Positions 24,652-35,124 of a stretch of DNA of 64,000 bases are shown one piece after another. The translations under genes and the position numbers were made by a program. How positions within the stretch are numbered: position 1 is the stretch's first letter; the number at the start of each line of letters is the position of its first letter. The notes under the pieces were generated by a model. The model was not told the origin of the DNA, did not search any database, and was given only the letters and a program-made list of their open reading frames with translations. The stretch is taken from the NCBI GenBank assembly GCA_030490835.1, contig CM059975.1, forward strand, positions 51,637,174-51,701,173, read 5' to 3'. This DNA is from Annona cherimola. Its lineage: Eukaryota > Streptophyta > Magnoliopsida > Magnoliales > Annonaceae.

Positions 24652-25811
24652 TGTTGGAAACATGAGGAAAACTAGCTAAATCTATATTTTGATGATTAAC
24701 AAATCAATTTGAGTATGTCTTGGCTACTAACAAGTTTGTGAAATGTTTAAGGAATATACATTTGAAGAAAATCAAGTTAGGAAGACCAAGTCGATCCCCA
24801 AGTCGACTCCAAGATCGACTTCAAACATGCAGAACGTCCAGAGCTGAAATGGGAAGAAGACCAAGTGAAGTCGCGGGTCAAGTCGACTCCACATGCGACT
24901 TGGATAGCCAAGTCGCAGACGAAGTCGACCTCGCTATCGACTTCAGTCGTGCAATTTCTTCCAGAGTTGAAAATTGGGACACGGAGCTGCCAAGTCGCAG
25001 CCCAAGTCGACTCCATGTGCAACTTGGGTGAAGTAGCGAACGAAGTCGACCCCGAAGTGCGACTTGAAGAATTAAAGGCTCAAGGATGAGAAAGCTAGCT
25101 TCTTTCCATGATCAAAGATGCAAGTTCAAAGCTTGGTTTCAAGTTTAAATGCATGATCAAGATCAAATCAAGTCTATCAAATCAAAGGCAAAAGACATAA
25201 GCTTGCTTCAAACATTCAAGTCTCCAAAGCAAGCAAGTTCTCCAATGATTCACAGTATCAAGCAAAACCAAGAAGAAGCAAAGACAAGCTTCTAAGGATT
25301 GCAAATCATGGAGCTAATACAATCAAGGCACAAGGATTCAAAAAGTAATACGAAAGAACTAAAGGCATGAAGAAGACTAAACAAAAGAGAAAGATTTCCA
25401 AAGTTCCGGAGTTCAGAAAATCAACTGACGAGGTGAAGTCGCACCTCAAGTCGACTCCACCTACGACTTGGGTCAAGTCTGAAGCCAAGTCGACCCGACC
25501 TGGAACTTGAAGTCGCTACAGGAAGTGAAGTCGCGAAGCCAAGTCGACTCCAGACTGCGACTTGGGTGAAGTCGCAAAACCAAGTCGACTTCATGATCGA
25601 CTTCAATCGAGGAAAAACTTCCAGCGTTGAAAACTGAAGACCGGAGTCTGCGAAGTCGCACCCAAAGTCGACTCCGTCAGCGACTTGGGTGAAGTCGCAC
25701 CCGAAGTCGACTCCACCTGCGACTTGGGTCGCAACGGTCGGATTTATTTTCGAACGTTGGCGCATTAAATGCACGCCACCAACCTTCTAACGTTCGGATT
25801 CCCTCCAAACT

Positions 25812-25819
25812 TATAAATA
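25812..25819 (+). promoter_or_regulatory. TATA box in C2 5' LTR
   Basis: TATAAATA lies about 95 bases after the last GTCGAC palindrome; the 3' LTR has the identical box at 31547. The likely transcript start is a few tens of bases downstream. Confidence 0.65.
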
Positions 25820-26131
25820 CAACCCATTGTGAACGAAGGAGGAATAAGAGGATCATTAAGTGAGCATAACTCATATCCATAAGAGCTTCAAAGAGATCAA
25901 ATCACTCAAGGAGGAAGAATTGTGTTTCAAGTTGCAAGAGCTACATTCAGAAACTTCAAAGCCATCATCTACAAGTTCTTCCCTGCGCTAAATCGTTTCT
26001 ACACACCTGTAAAGTGTAGTTTACTTTTATTGTTTACTTGTTTGTGTTGAACTTGATTTAGCTTGCGTAGCTAAGATCAAGTGATAGCAAAGTAGTGTGT
26101 GATTGGAGTGTGACTCATCACCTACTTGTGC

Positions 26132-26332
26132 TAGTTGTTGATGCCCCCTAGAGCTAGAATCTAGAAGAGAGCAAGTGGCTCTAGTTGTTGATGCCCCCTA
26201 GAGCTAGAATCTAGAAGAGAGCAAGAGGCTCTGGTTGTATATGCCCCCTAGAGCTAGAATCTAGAAGAGAGCAAGTGGCTCTAGTTGTTGATGCCCCCTA
26301 GAGCTTTGAATCTAGAAGAGAGCAAGAGGCTC
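26132..26332 (+). repeat. Four-unit 50-bp tandem repeat in C2 LTR
   Basis: Units start at 26132, 26182, 26232 and 26282 (50, 50, 50, 51 bp). Each contains CCCCCTAGAGCTAGAATCTAG followed by AAGAGAGCAAG. The 3' LTR has the same four at 31867-32067. C1, C4 and the solo LTR have one unit and C3 two. Confidence 0.92.
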
Positions 26333-26605
26333 TAATTGTATTGAGAGAATACAATAGTGGAACCCAAGTCACAAGGTGTGTGAGCTTGGAAGAGTGGAGT
26401 AGGGAGGTTGCCCGAACCACTATAAAATCCTTGTCTACTTGCTTTTATTTCTGCTCTCTTTATTACTTTGCTTTCCATTCAGTTTCTTCATTAAAGGGGA
26501 GTAATTCTACAAGGGGTTAAGTTTTTAAGTTACCAAAAGAAATTTTTAAGAACCCAATTCACCCCTCCCCTCTTGGGTTTTGCCATCTATTCGGGACCCA
26601 ACAAG

Positions 26606-26617
26606 TGGTATCAGAGC
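26606..26617 (+). other. C2 primer binding site (initiator tRNA-Met)
   Basis: TGGTATCAGAGC starts two bases after the 5' LTR end. It is the canonical plant copia minus-strand primer site. Confidence 0.95.
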
Positions 26618-26651
26618 AGGTCTTTGAATTGAATCAAAGAGATCTACTATC

Positions 26652-28436
26652 ATGGCCTCCCAATCTACTTCCGTTCCCGCTTTTGCCGAGGGCCAATCTT
26701 TTACAAGGCCACCATTGTTTGATGGGAACAACTTTGGTTATTGGAAGCTTCGTATGAAGCAACTCATTATGGCTACCGATATGGACTCTTGGATTGCAAT
26801 CCAAGACGGTGTAATCTTGCCTATAGATGAAAGAGCTTCCAAGTGGACCGAAGAGGAAGTTAGAACCGTCAAGAGCAATGCCAAGGCAATGAATTCTTTA
26901 TTTTGTGCTCTTACGGCTTCGGAGTATGATAGAGTATCTTCTTGTTTGACTGCAAAAGAGATATGGGATACTCTAACATCTATTTATGAAGGAACCTCCC
27001 AAGTCCAAGGGACTAGGAGAAACATTTTGATTGGAGAGTTTGAAAATTTCAGAATGCTAGATACTGAAAATATTTCTGAAATGTTTGCGAGATTTTCTAA
27101 AATTACTAATGCTCTAAAGGGTCTTGGAAAAGCTATTTCTGAATCCGAGCAGGTTATGAAGATATTGAGAGCTCTACCGGATTCATGGACTCCAAAGATA
27201 ACGGCAATTGAAGAAGCTAAAGACCTCAACACATTGAAGCTTGAAAATCTTATTAGCTCACTCATGTCACATGAGCTAATTAAGAAAAGGAATGAGGATC
27301 AACACAAAGGCAAAAGAGCAATTGCCTTAAAAGCTACACAAGACACGGATGACACCTCATCCTCTCAAAACGATGACGAGATGGCCCTACTCACAAAACG
27401 ATTCAAAAAATTTGTGAGAAAAGGCGGAAATTTCAGAAATTTCAAAGACAGAAATTCCAGAGAGAAAAAGGAAGAACCAATCAAATGCTATAGATGCGGG
27501 GGCGTAGGACATATGCAAACCCAATGTCCTACACCGGAAGAAAGGTCAAAGGGAAGAGGCATGTACGTCAATGAGGAGACGTCATCAACATGCAGCTCTT
27601 CAACCGATGACAACGGTGCGGCCAACTGTGCAAGAATATGCTGCGTAGCACAAATCGAACAAGAAGAAGAACTGCTATGCTTGAACACGACGGAAGTTTT
27701 GGAAGATCAATCTACCTCAACAAAATACACAGAAAGTGAAGAGGTAACTTCCAAACCTTATTCTCAATCAAGTTATTCTTCTTTTCATGATTGCCTCAAA
27801 TGTGCCGAATTAGATGAACTACAAATTGCATATGATTCATTGTATGGGGAAATCAAAAAGCTAGGAAACAAGTTGACATTAAAAAGAAAACAATGTAACA
27901 TTGTTATCATTGAAAATGGAAAACTAGCTGAAATGTCAACAAAATTGAAAGAAGTTGAGAAACTGAAAAAGGAGAACGAATCCTTGAATGAATCATTAGT
28001 AAAGTTCTCTAATCCCGGAGAAAACGTGAAAATGTTTCTGAACATGACTGCTCAAACAAACAAAAGAGGTCTTGGTTATTATAGATTTGAGCAAAAGGAA
28101 AGTGGTAAATCTAATGTGCCAACACTTGGAAAACTTCAAACCAAAACTGTACCAATACACAAGCCACAAAAGAAAAATGTTATGTGGACTAAGAGGCCAA
28201 CATTTGAACCAAAATATACTTGGAGGCCTACTCCTAGATTACCAATGGCTTGCAACTTCTGCAACAAGATGGGTCATAAAGCCTACAAATGTAATTTTAA
28301 GAAATTGTATGACCATGGTGCAAGACTAGTTTGGGTTCCAAGGAACACAAGATTTGGACTTTCTAAGTTAGAATTACGAAGATTGAATCATTTTACTAAC
28401 CCAAATGGACCCATAAAATGGGTACCAAAGAGATAA
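26652..28436 (+). CDS. gag: C2 Gag polyprotein (intact, 594 aa)
   Basis: This is the structural protein forming the virus-like particle around element RNA in the cytoplasm. The start at 26652 (MASQSTS) is the first ATG after the PBS and is shared with C3. Residues about 15-215 are the copia gag core (UBN2/Retrotran_gag type: PPLFDGNNFGYWKLRMK, then EIWDTLTSIYEGTSQV and LRALPDSW). A basic Lys/Arg stretch lies around 255-275. Zinc knuckle 1 is CYRCGGVGHMQTQC at 279-292, a complete CCHC. A Ser/Glu linker and a charged helix (LKEVEKLKKENESLNESL, about 435-452) follow. Knuckle 2 is CNFCNKMGHKAYKC at 534-547. The two knuckles are unusually far apart. The stop at 28434-28436 overlaps the open pol frame. 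This is the only copy here with both knuckles complete. Confidence 0.94.
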   Translation: MASQSTSVPAFAEGQSFTRPPLFDGNNFGYWKLRMKQLIMATDMDSWIAIQDGVILPIDERASKWTEEEVRTVKSNAKAMNSLFCALTASEYDRVSSCLTAKEIWDTLTSIYEGTSQVQGTRRNILIGEFENFRMLDTENISEMFARFSKITNALKGLGKAISESEQVMKILRALPDSWTPKITAIEEAKDLNTLKLENLISSLMSHELIKKRNEDQHKGKRAIALKATQDTDDTSSSQNDDEMALLTKRFKKFVRKGGNFRNFKDRNSREKKEEPIKCYRCGGVGHMQTQCPTPEERSKGRGMYVNEETSSTCSSSTDDNGAANCARICCVAQIEQEEELLCLNTTEVLEDQSTSTKYTESEEVTSKPYSQSSYSSFHDCLKCAELDELQIAYDSLYGEIKKLGNKLTLKRKQCNIVIIENGKLAEMSTKLKEVEKLKKENESLNESLVKFSNPGENVKMFLNMTAQTNKRGLGYYRFEQKESGKSNVPTLGKLQTKTVPIHKPQKKNVMWTKRPTFEPKYTWRPTPRLPMACNFCNKMGHKAYKCNFKKLYDHGARLVWVPRNTRFGLSKLELRRLNHFTNPNGPIKWVPKR

Positions 28437-29827
28437 GATTTACTTGCTTATTTGTTTAAAGGCAAAGGCAAACAATGCATGGTTCATGTATAGCGGTTGT
28501 TCAAGGCACATGACTGGAGAAAGAAATTTGTTTCACAAACTTAAGCCTTGCAACGACGGAACGGTTGCCTTTGGTAATAATGAAAAAGGTAAAGGAAATA
28601 TTTACAGTAGCTCAAATGCATGCATGGAGGATGTTTTGTTTGTTGAAGGACTCAAGCATAACTTAATGAGCATTAGCCAATTATGTGATAAAGGATATAA
28701 GGTTGTGTTTGAATCATCTGTATGCAATGTATTTGATGGTGAGCATATCATGTTTAGTGGAAGAAGACATGAAAATGTATATTTGGTTTCACTTGATGAA
28801 CTAGATGGTCAATGTCTAATGGCCATTGAAAATGATCCATGGGTTTGGCATAAAAGAAAAGGACATATTGATCATTCAAATTTATGTTGATGATATCATT
28901 TTTGGTGCTACTAATGAAACTCTTTGCCAAGAATTTTCTGAGCTTATGCAGAAAGAGTTTGAGATGAGCATGATGGGAGAGCTAAACTTCTTCCTTGGAC
29001 TGCAAATCAAGCAACTAAATGAAGGAATCTTCATAAACCAGTCCAAATACATCAAGGAGATGCTCAAGAAGTTTGGCATGGAGAACAGCAAAGGAGCAAA
29101 CACGCCCATGAGCTCCACAATCAAAATGGACAAAGATGAGAAGGGCAAAGTAGTTGATTTAAAATTGTATAGAAGCATGATAGGTTCCTTATTGTATTTA
29201 ACTGCTTCTAGGCCAGATATTTTGTTTAGTGTGTGTATGTGCTCTAGATTTCAATCATGCCCAAAAGAATCACACCTGGTAGCTGTGAAAAGAATTTTCA
29301 GATACCTAGTAGACACTACCAATTTAGGATTATGGTATCCAAAGGGCTCTAATTTTGATCTAATCGGCTACTCGGATGCGGATTTTGTCGGTTACAAAGT
29401 AGATAGAAAAAGCACTAGTGGAACATGTCAGTTTCTTGGAAGCATGATAGTTTCATGGTTTTCAAGAAAACAAACTAGTGTTGCTCTATCTACGGCGGAA
29501 GCCGAATATATTGCCGCCGGGAGCTGTTGTGCCCAATTACTTTGGATGAAACAGCAACTTAGGGACTATGGCATGGATTTTAAAGATATATCTATCAAAT
29601 GTGATAATACCAGTGCCATTTGTCTAACCAAGAATCCTGTATTGCATTCTAGGACCAAACATATAGATCTTAGACACCATTTCATTAGAGAACATGTAGA
29701 AAATCATGACATATGTTTGGAATTTGATAGAACTGAGGATCAAGTTGCAGATATTTTTACTAAACCCCTAGCAAGAGAAGCATTCTATAAAATTAGAAAT
29801 AACATGGGAATGATTGAGCTCACCTAA
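28417..29827 (+). pseudogene. pol: C2 pol with internal deletion (PR start + RT end/RNase H)
   Basis: The pol frame is +1 to gag and opens at 28417. The first part gives protease (YSGCSRHMTGE: the catalytic Asp of DSG is Tyr here) and the gag-pre-integrase region to WHKRKGHI near 28860. Then the sequence jumps into RT just before [13 protein letters not shown] (28881-28920), with a frame change. The rest is intact: RT thumb, RNase H with DADF and [13 protein letters not shown], and FTKPLAREAFYK, to the stop at 29825. About 1.7 kb (the integrase core and the RT N-terminal half) is missing by comparison with C3. The junction lies in a short A/G-rich stretch, suggesting microhomology. It cannot integrate by itself. 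Confidence 0.93.
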
Positions 29828-30372
29828 GTAACAAAACAACAAATGCTACAACAAGTGGTATAACAAGTGGTATCAGCTGGTAAATCAAGTGGTATAAAAT
29901 CTAACAAGTAATAACATTTGGTATCATGTCCAACAAGTAGTATCTAAAATTAGGATAAGCATAAACTCAGGGGGAGCACCCATTTAGGGGGAGCTAACCC
30001 ACCTATCTCTTTGATTACCCTCTAATCTTTTTGATATATTGACAAAAAGGGGGAGAGAGATTTAAGGAGAAGAAGGGTATTTGAGTTGAAAAATTGAGTA
30101 TGAGTCTTAATGATTTAAAAAGGGGAGAGAGATGATTAAAAGGGAGAGAGATGATTAAAGGGGAGAGAGATGATTAAAAGGGAGAGAGATGATTAAAGGG
30201 GAGAGAGATGTAAGAAGAGAAGAGTAAGAATGGGGAGGAGAGTAGGATATGCTTACATGATATTTATATGTGAATGTTCTGTTTGCATGAGCATAAGCAT
30301 GATTTTAAAATGCAATATGAGCATATTATTTTTAATGAAAGGTATCCACTCAAATCGGTTTTGTCAATCATC
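29828..30372 (+). other. C2 3' untranslated region with PPT copies and GA minisatellite
   Basis: No ORF3 is present. PPT-like copies (AGGGGGAGC near 29969 and 29987, AAAAAGGGGGAGAGAG near 30044) precede the true PPT. At 30111-30210 there are five units of about 20 bp built on TGATTAAAAGGGGAGAGAGA, which look like amplified PPT sequence. The C2 sequence just before the 30044 copy (TTGACAAAAAGG) matches the end of ORF3 in C1 and C3. Confidence 0.8.
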
Positions 30373-30386
30373 AAAAAGGGGGAGAT
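30373..30386 (+). other. C2 polypurine tract
   Basis: AAAAAGGGGGAGAT lies directly before the 3' LTR start; identical in C1. Confidence 0.92.
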
Positions 30387-32338
30387 TGTTGGAAACATGA
30401 GGAAAACTAGCTAAATCTATATTTTGATGATTAACAAATCAATTTGAGTATGTCTTGGCTACTAACAAGTTTGTGAAATGTTTAAGGAATATACATTTGA
30501 AGAAAATCAAGTTAGGAAGGCCAAGTCGATCCCCAAGTCGACTCCAAGATCGACTTCAAACATGCAGAACGTCCAGAGCTGAAATGGGAAGAAGACCAAG
30601 TGAAGTCGCGGGTCAAGTCGACTCCACATGCGACTTGGATAGCCAAGTCGCAGACGAAGTCGACCTCGCTATCGACTTCAGTCGTGCAATTTCTTCCAGA
30701 GTTGAAAATTGGGACACGGAGCTGCCAAGTCGCAGCCCAAGTCGACTCCATGTGCAACTTGGGTGAAGTTGCGAATGAAGTCGACCCCGAAGTGCGACTT
30801 GAAGAATTAAAGGCTCAAGGATGGGAAAGCTAGCTTCTTTCCATGATCAAAGATGCAAGTTCAAAGCTTGGTTTCAAGTTTAAATGCATGATCAAGATCA
30901 AATCAAGTCTATCAAATCAAAGGCAAAAGACATAAGCTTGCTTCAAACATTCAAGTCTCCAAAGCAAGCAAGTTCTCCAATGATTCACAGTATCAAGCAA
31001 AACCAAGAAGAAGCAAAGACAAGCTTCTAAGGATTGCAAATCATGGAGCTAATACAATCAAGGCACAAGGATTCAAAAAGTAATACGAAAGAACTAAAGG
31101 CATGAAGAAGACTAAACAAAAGAGAAAGATTTCCAAAGTTCCGGAGTTCAGAAAATCAACTGACGAGGTGAAGTCGCACCTCAAGTCGACTCCACCTACG
31201 ACTTGGGTCAAGTCTGAAGCCAAGTCGACCCGACCTGGAACTTGAAGTCGCTATAGGAAGTGAAGTCGCGAAGCCAAGTCGACTCCAGACTGCGACTTGG
31301 GCGAAGTCGCAAAACCAAGTCGACTTCATGATCGACTTCAATCGAGGAAAAACTTCCAGCGTTGAAAACTGAAGACCGGAGTCTGCGAAGTCGCACCCGA
31401 AGTCGACTCCGTCAGCGACTTGGGTGAAGTCGCACCCGAAGTCGACTCCACCTGCGACTTGGGTCGCAACGGTCGGATTTATTTTCGAACGTTGGCGCAT
31501 TAAATGCACGCCACCAACCTTCTAACGTTCGGATTCCCTCCAAACTTATAAATACAACCCATTGTGAACGAAGGAGGAATAAGAGGATCATTAAGTGAGC
31601 ATAACTCATATCCATAAGAGCTTCAAAGAGATCAAATCACTCAAGGAGGAAGAATTGTGTTTCAAGTTGCAAGAGCTACATTCAGAAACTTCAAAGCCAT
31701 CATCTACAAGTTCTTCCCTGCGCTAAATCGTTTCTACACACCTGTAAAGTGTAGTTTACTTTTATTGTTTACTTGTTTGTGTTGAACTTGATTTAGCTTG
31801 CGTAGCTAAGATCAAGTGATAGCAAAGTAGTGTGTGATTGGAGTGTGACTCATCACCTACTTGTGCTAGTTGTTGATGCCCCCTAGAGCTAGAATCTAGA
31901 AGAGAGCAAGTGGCTCTAGTTGTTGATGCCCCCTAGAGCTAGAATCTAGAAGAGAGCAAGAGGCTCTGGTTGTATATGCCCCCTAGAGCTAGAATCTAGA
32001 AGAGAGCAAGTGGCTCTAGTTGTTGATGCCCCCTAGAGCTTTGAATCTAGAAGAGAGCAAGAGGCTCTAATTGTATTGAGAGAATACAATAGTGGAACCC
32101 AAGTCACAAGGTGTGTGAGCTTGGAAGAGTGGAGTAGGGAGGTTGCCCGAACCACTATAAAATCCTTGTCTACTTGCTTTTATTTCTGCTCTCTTTATTA
32201 CTTTGCTTTCCATTCAGTTTCTTCATTAAAGGGGAGTAATTCTACAAGGGGTTAAGTTTTTAAGTTACCAAAAGAAATTTTTAAGAACCCAATTCACCCC
32301 TCCCCTCTTGGGTTTTGCCATCTATTCGGGACCCAACA
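30387..32338 (+). repeat. C2 3' LTR (1952 bp)
   Basis: Same length and layout as the 5' LTR (offset 5735), with about seven substitutions between the two by eye. TATA at 31547, four 50-bp units at 31867-32067. The following tattt (32339-32343) is the target duplication. Confidence 0.95.
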
Positions 32339-35124
32339 TATTTAATGTGAAATCTCAACCTAAGTAGGGTCCAACGTATGCATTGGACATATACAAGTGA
32401 TTTATATGTGAATTAAATAAAGTATGGATGATTTTAGGATTTTATGATATTTTGCAATTAGGGTTTAATTAAGAAGAGTGATTAAAAATTTAATCGCCGG
32501 AGCCCAATATGAGTCAAGGTGACTAAAGGAGAATAATGAGGATTAAAACATGCTAATGTGGCATGAGTTTTTAGTTTAATGTCCATGAGTTAATTAATGG
32601 AGATTAAAGTGGAAATTATGGAATTATGTTGGAAAATCATAGAAAATGCATAACTCAACGTCTGTAAGGCGGATTCAAGTGAAATTTGAGATGAAAGTTG
32701 ATGATGATGGGCTTGGTATTATGGGATTCTGGGATTATGAAAATCCTTAAAGAAATTAGATGAATGATTTATTGATCACATCTCAATTTCAACCGTTAAC
32801 TTCCAACGGCTATAACTTGAGCTAGGAAAATCGGATTGAGATGAAATTTGAAATGGTTGAATGAAATTATGAGATTAAAATTTTGGAAGGTTTTTATTAA
32901 GCAAATCATTTTTTGAAAATACCTGAATTGAAAAAGGTGCACATAGTTGACTTTTTCACCCAAGAGTACCATGCATCAATGGCTAGAGTACATGGATTAA
33001 ATGCATTATTTAATGGCATATATGAGGTGTCATAGGGAGGCAATTCCAAGTGGATTTTATGAATTAACAAAAATGCTAAAATCCATGGAAAATCAGTAGC
33101 TTAAATGCAGGGTTTTAAATGGCTAAGGGAGTAGCTTCAAGAGGCATGTATGTGTGTCAACACAAGGGACACTCATGGGTAATAAAGCATGGTTTTTGGA
33201 ATTTTTAAAAATCCCAAACATGCATCTAAAATACCTAAACACCTAGGGTAAGTAATGGGCCATTAATCATGTGGAAAAAACCTCTGAAAATTCGTGAGCA
33301 ACAGCTGCTCATTGATGATGCAAAAATGGACAACTTGTGTATGCAAATGATGTGCACAGTTTGATGCTACTGTAATGATTTTTGCTAATTTTTTTATGCC
33401 AAATTAATGCATAAATTAAATTCTAATTAGGTTTTTAATTTACCCTTAAAATGAGATTAATAAAAAATGAAAAAATATGCAAATGGGCAGCAGCAATGTG
33501 GACGTGCAAAGGGACAACTGGATGGTTGTGATTAAAACAGATTTTTGGATTTTTGAAAATTGGTAAAAAATAATTTTACTAGGCTGTGAGTTAACCAACA
33601 CATAAGAGGATAAGAGGGAATTCAATGGCTGTGGAAAATGCAGCAACAAGTGGGGCCCATAGCTGGAAATTCCAGCTCTACAAGAAGGGATGCACGGTCA
33701 TGTGGTATGAGGTTTGTGATTTTTTTTCTAAGTGCCCAAGATCTTCTCCCCCAAGGCAGAAGCTCACGTCCCAGCCCTAGGCCACCAAGGAGGAAGAAAA
33801 AAAGAAGGGGAAAAGGAGGGATCACCAATTTAATCAAGTAAGTATATGATTATTTTGAGTTTATACTTCAAATCTGGAAATTATATGATGTTATAAACCA
33901 AAATATGAATGAAGTAGTAAACGAAGAATTTTCACCATGAAATGTTTTTTACAAGTTCATTATATGATGATTAAGGGACGACCAAAATTTCAGAATGAAA
34001 TATTAAGCAGGTTTCAAATTAAAAATCCGATAAGATTAACCTAAACAGGGTAAAATGGGTGACAAGATCATCTGTAGAAAATGATTTTTAATAATTTTAT
34101 AAAATAATTTCAGGCTAAAAATTTTACAGGATATATAAGACATATTTATTATCACAAGAAAAAAATAAAAATTATGTTTTGAGGGGTATAAATATGCGCC
34201 ATAATTCACGTGATTAGGGCTGACCCTAAATTCACAACACTGTCCAGCACAGTGAAAATGCCAAAATAAATATATAATGTAAATATTTCATGATGAAATA
34301 TTTATGAAAGTTAATTAATGTATTTATTGATGTATGGTAGAAATTTCAGAATTAAATACCATGATTTGATTATAAATCAAGATTTAGAGATTTCAGTACG
34401 CTTGATTTCAACATATGTGGATAGCTTGAGAAAAAATCAAAAGGAAATATGAAACCTATGTATAAATGATCCAAATTGATATATATGTTAATAATCTAAA
34501 TTTGGGTTAGTAAAAGTTGGATTAATTGTTGAAAATTCGGATTTATAAAACTGTTTAGGGTTATGTGTCAAGAGATACGTCAAACGTGTGAAAAATGGGT
34601 TCCAAAGTTGCTGTTTTGGAAACCTATGATTAGTGGAATTAAATCCCATAAAAATATCCTAAATAAAGTGATAATTAAGTTTAATTATCATTCTGAATTA
34701 GTGACCAAGTTGCTGATTTGGGAAATTTTATGAAATGCCTCATATATGCGTTGCCAAATGGGCATATGAGAAAGAATAGATATGCATAAGTGATAAATGA
34801 CTTGTGAAATATGATTTTGTGCAAAAATGCATGAGAATATGATGAATTTAATGATTATATATCTGTTAGAATTGTATGATGTTAATGTTGGAAATATGTG
34901 GAAAACTGGCTAAATCTATGTTTTGATGATTAACAAATCAGTTTGAGTAAGTCTTGGCTACTAACATATTTGTGAAAGTGTTTAAGGGATATACATCTGA
35001 AGAAAATAGAGCATGGAAGCCAAGTCGTTGTCCAAGTCGACCCCAAGATCGACTTCAAGAAGAAGAATCTGTCCAGAATTGAAAATGGGAGAAGAACAAG
35101 TGAAGTCGCAGGCCAAGTCGACTC

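Larger units (their letters stand above)
24652..26603 (+). repeat. C2 5' LTR (1952 bp)
   Basis: TGTTGG ... CCAACA. U3 holds eleven exact GTCGAC palindromes by my count, in two groups (24790-25060 and 25440-25720), many inside a unit of the form AAGTCGCA...AAGTCGACTCC...TGCGACTT. The TATA box is at 25812. A four-unit 50-bp tandem repeat follows at 26132-26332, then the CCGAACCACTATAAAATCC block near 26414. Confidence 0.95.
24652..32338 (+). mobile_element. C2: Sirevirus-like copia element with two LTRs and deleted pol
   Basis: It is 7687 bp, flanked by the perfect duplication tattt at 24647-24651 and 32339-32343. The two 1952-bp LTRs differ at about seven positions by eye (0.36%), so insertion is recent. 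Gag is open for 594 codons. Pol lacks everything from the integrase zinc region to the RT active-site region, and ORF3 is absent. It sits exactly at the left end of the G3 solo LTR: its duplication overlaps the G3 duplication by three bases. It could have moved only with proteins from a complete relative if the deletion preceded insertion. Confidence 0.96.

Noticed and set aside
24720..25089. Overlapping open frames on both strands in the GTCGAC regions (also near 7011-7566, 25306-25880, 30455-31615, 35906-36553, 45020-45667, 46355-46796)
   Set aside because: The frames come from the palindromic repeats, which lack stops in several frames. The translations are repeats of VDS/KST/STW on both strands and lie in LTR U3.
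26604..26620. tRNA gene at the TGGTATCAGAGC sites
   Set aside because: Only the 12-base primer site is present; no cloverleaf.
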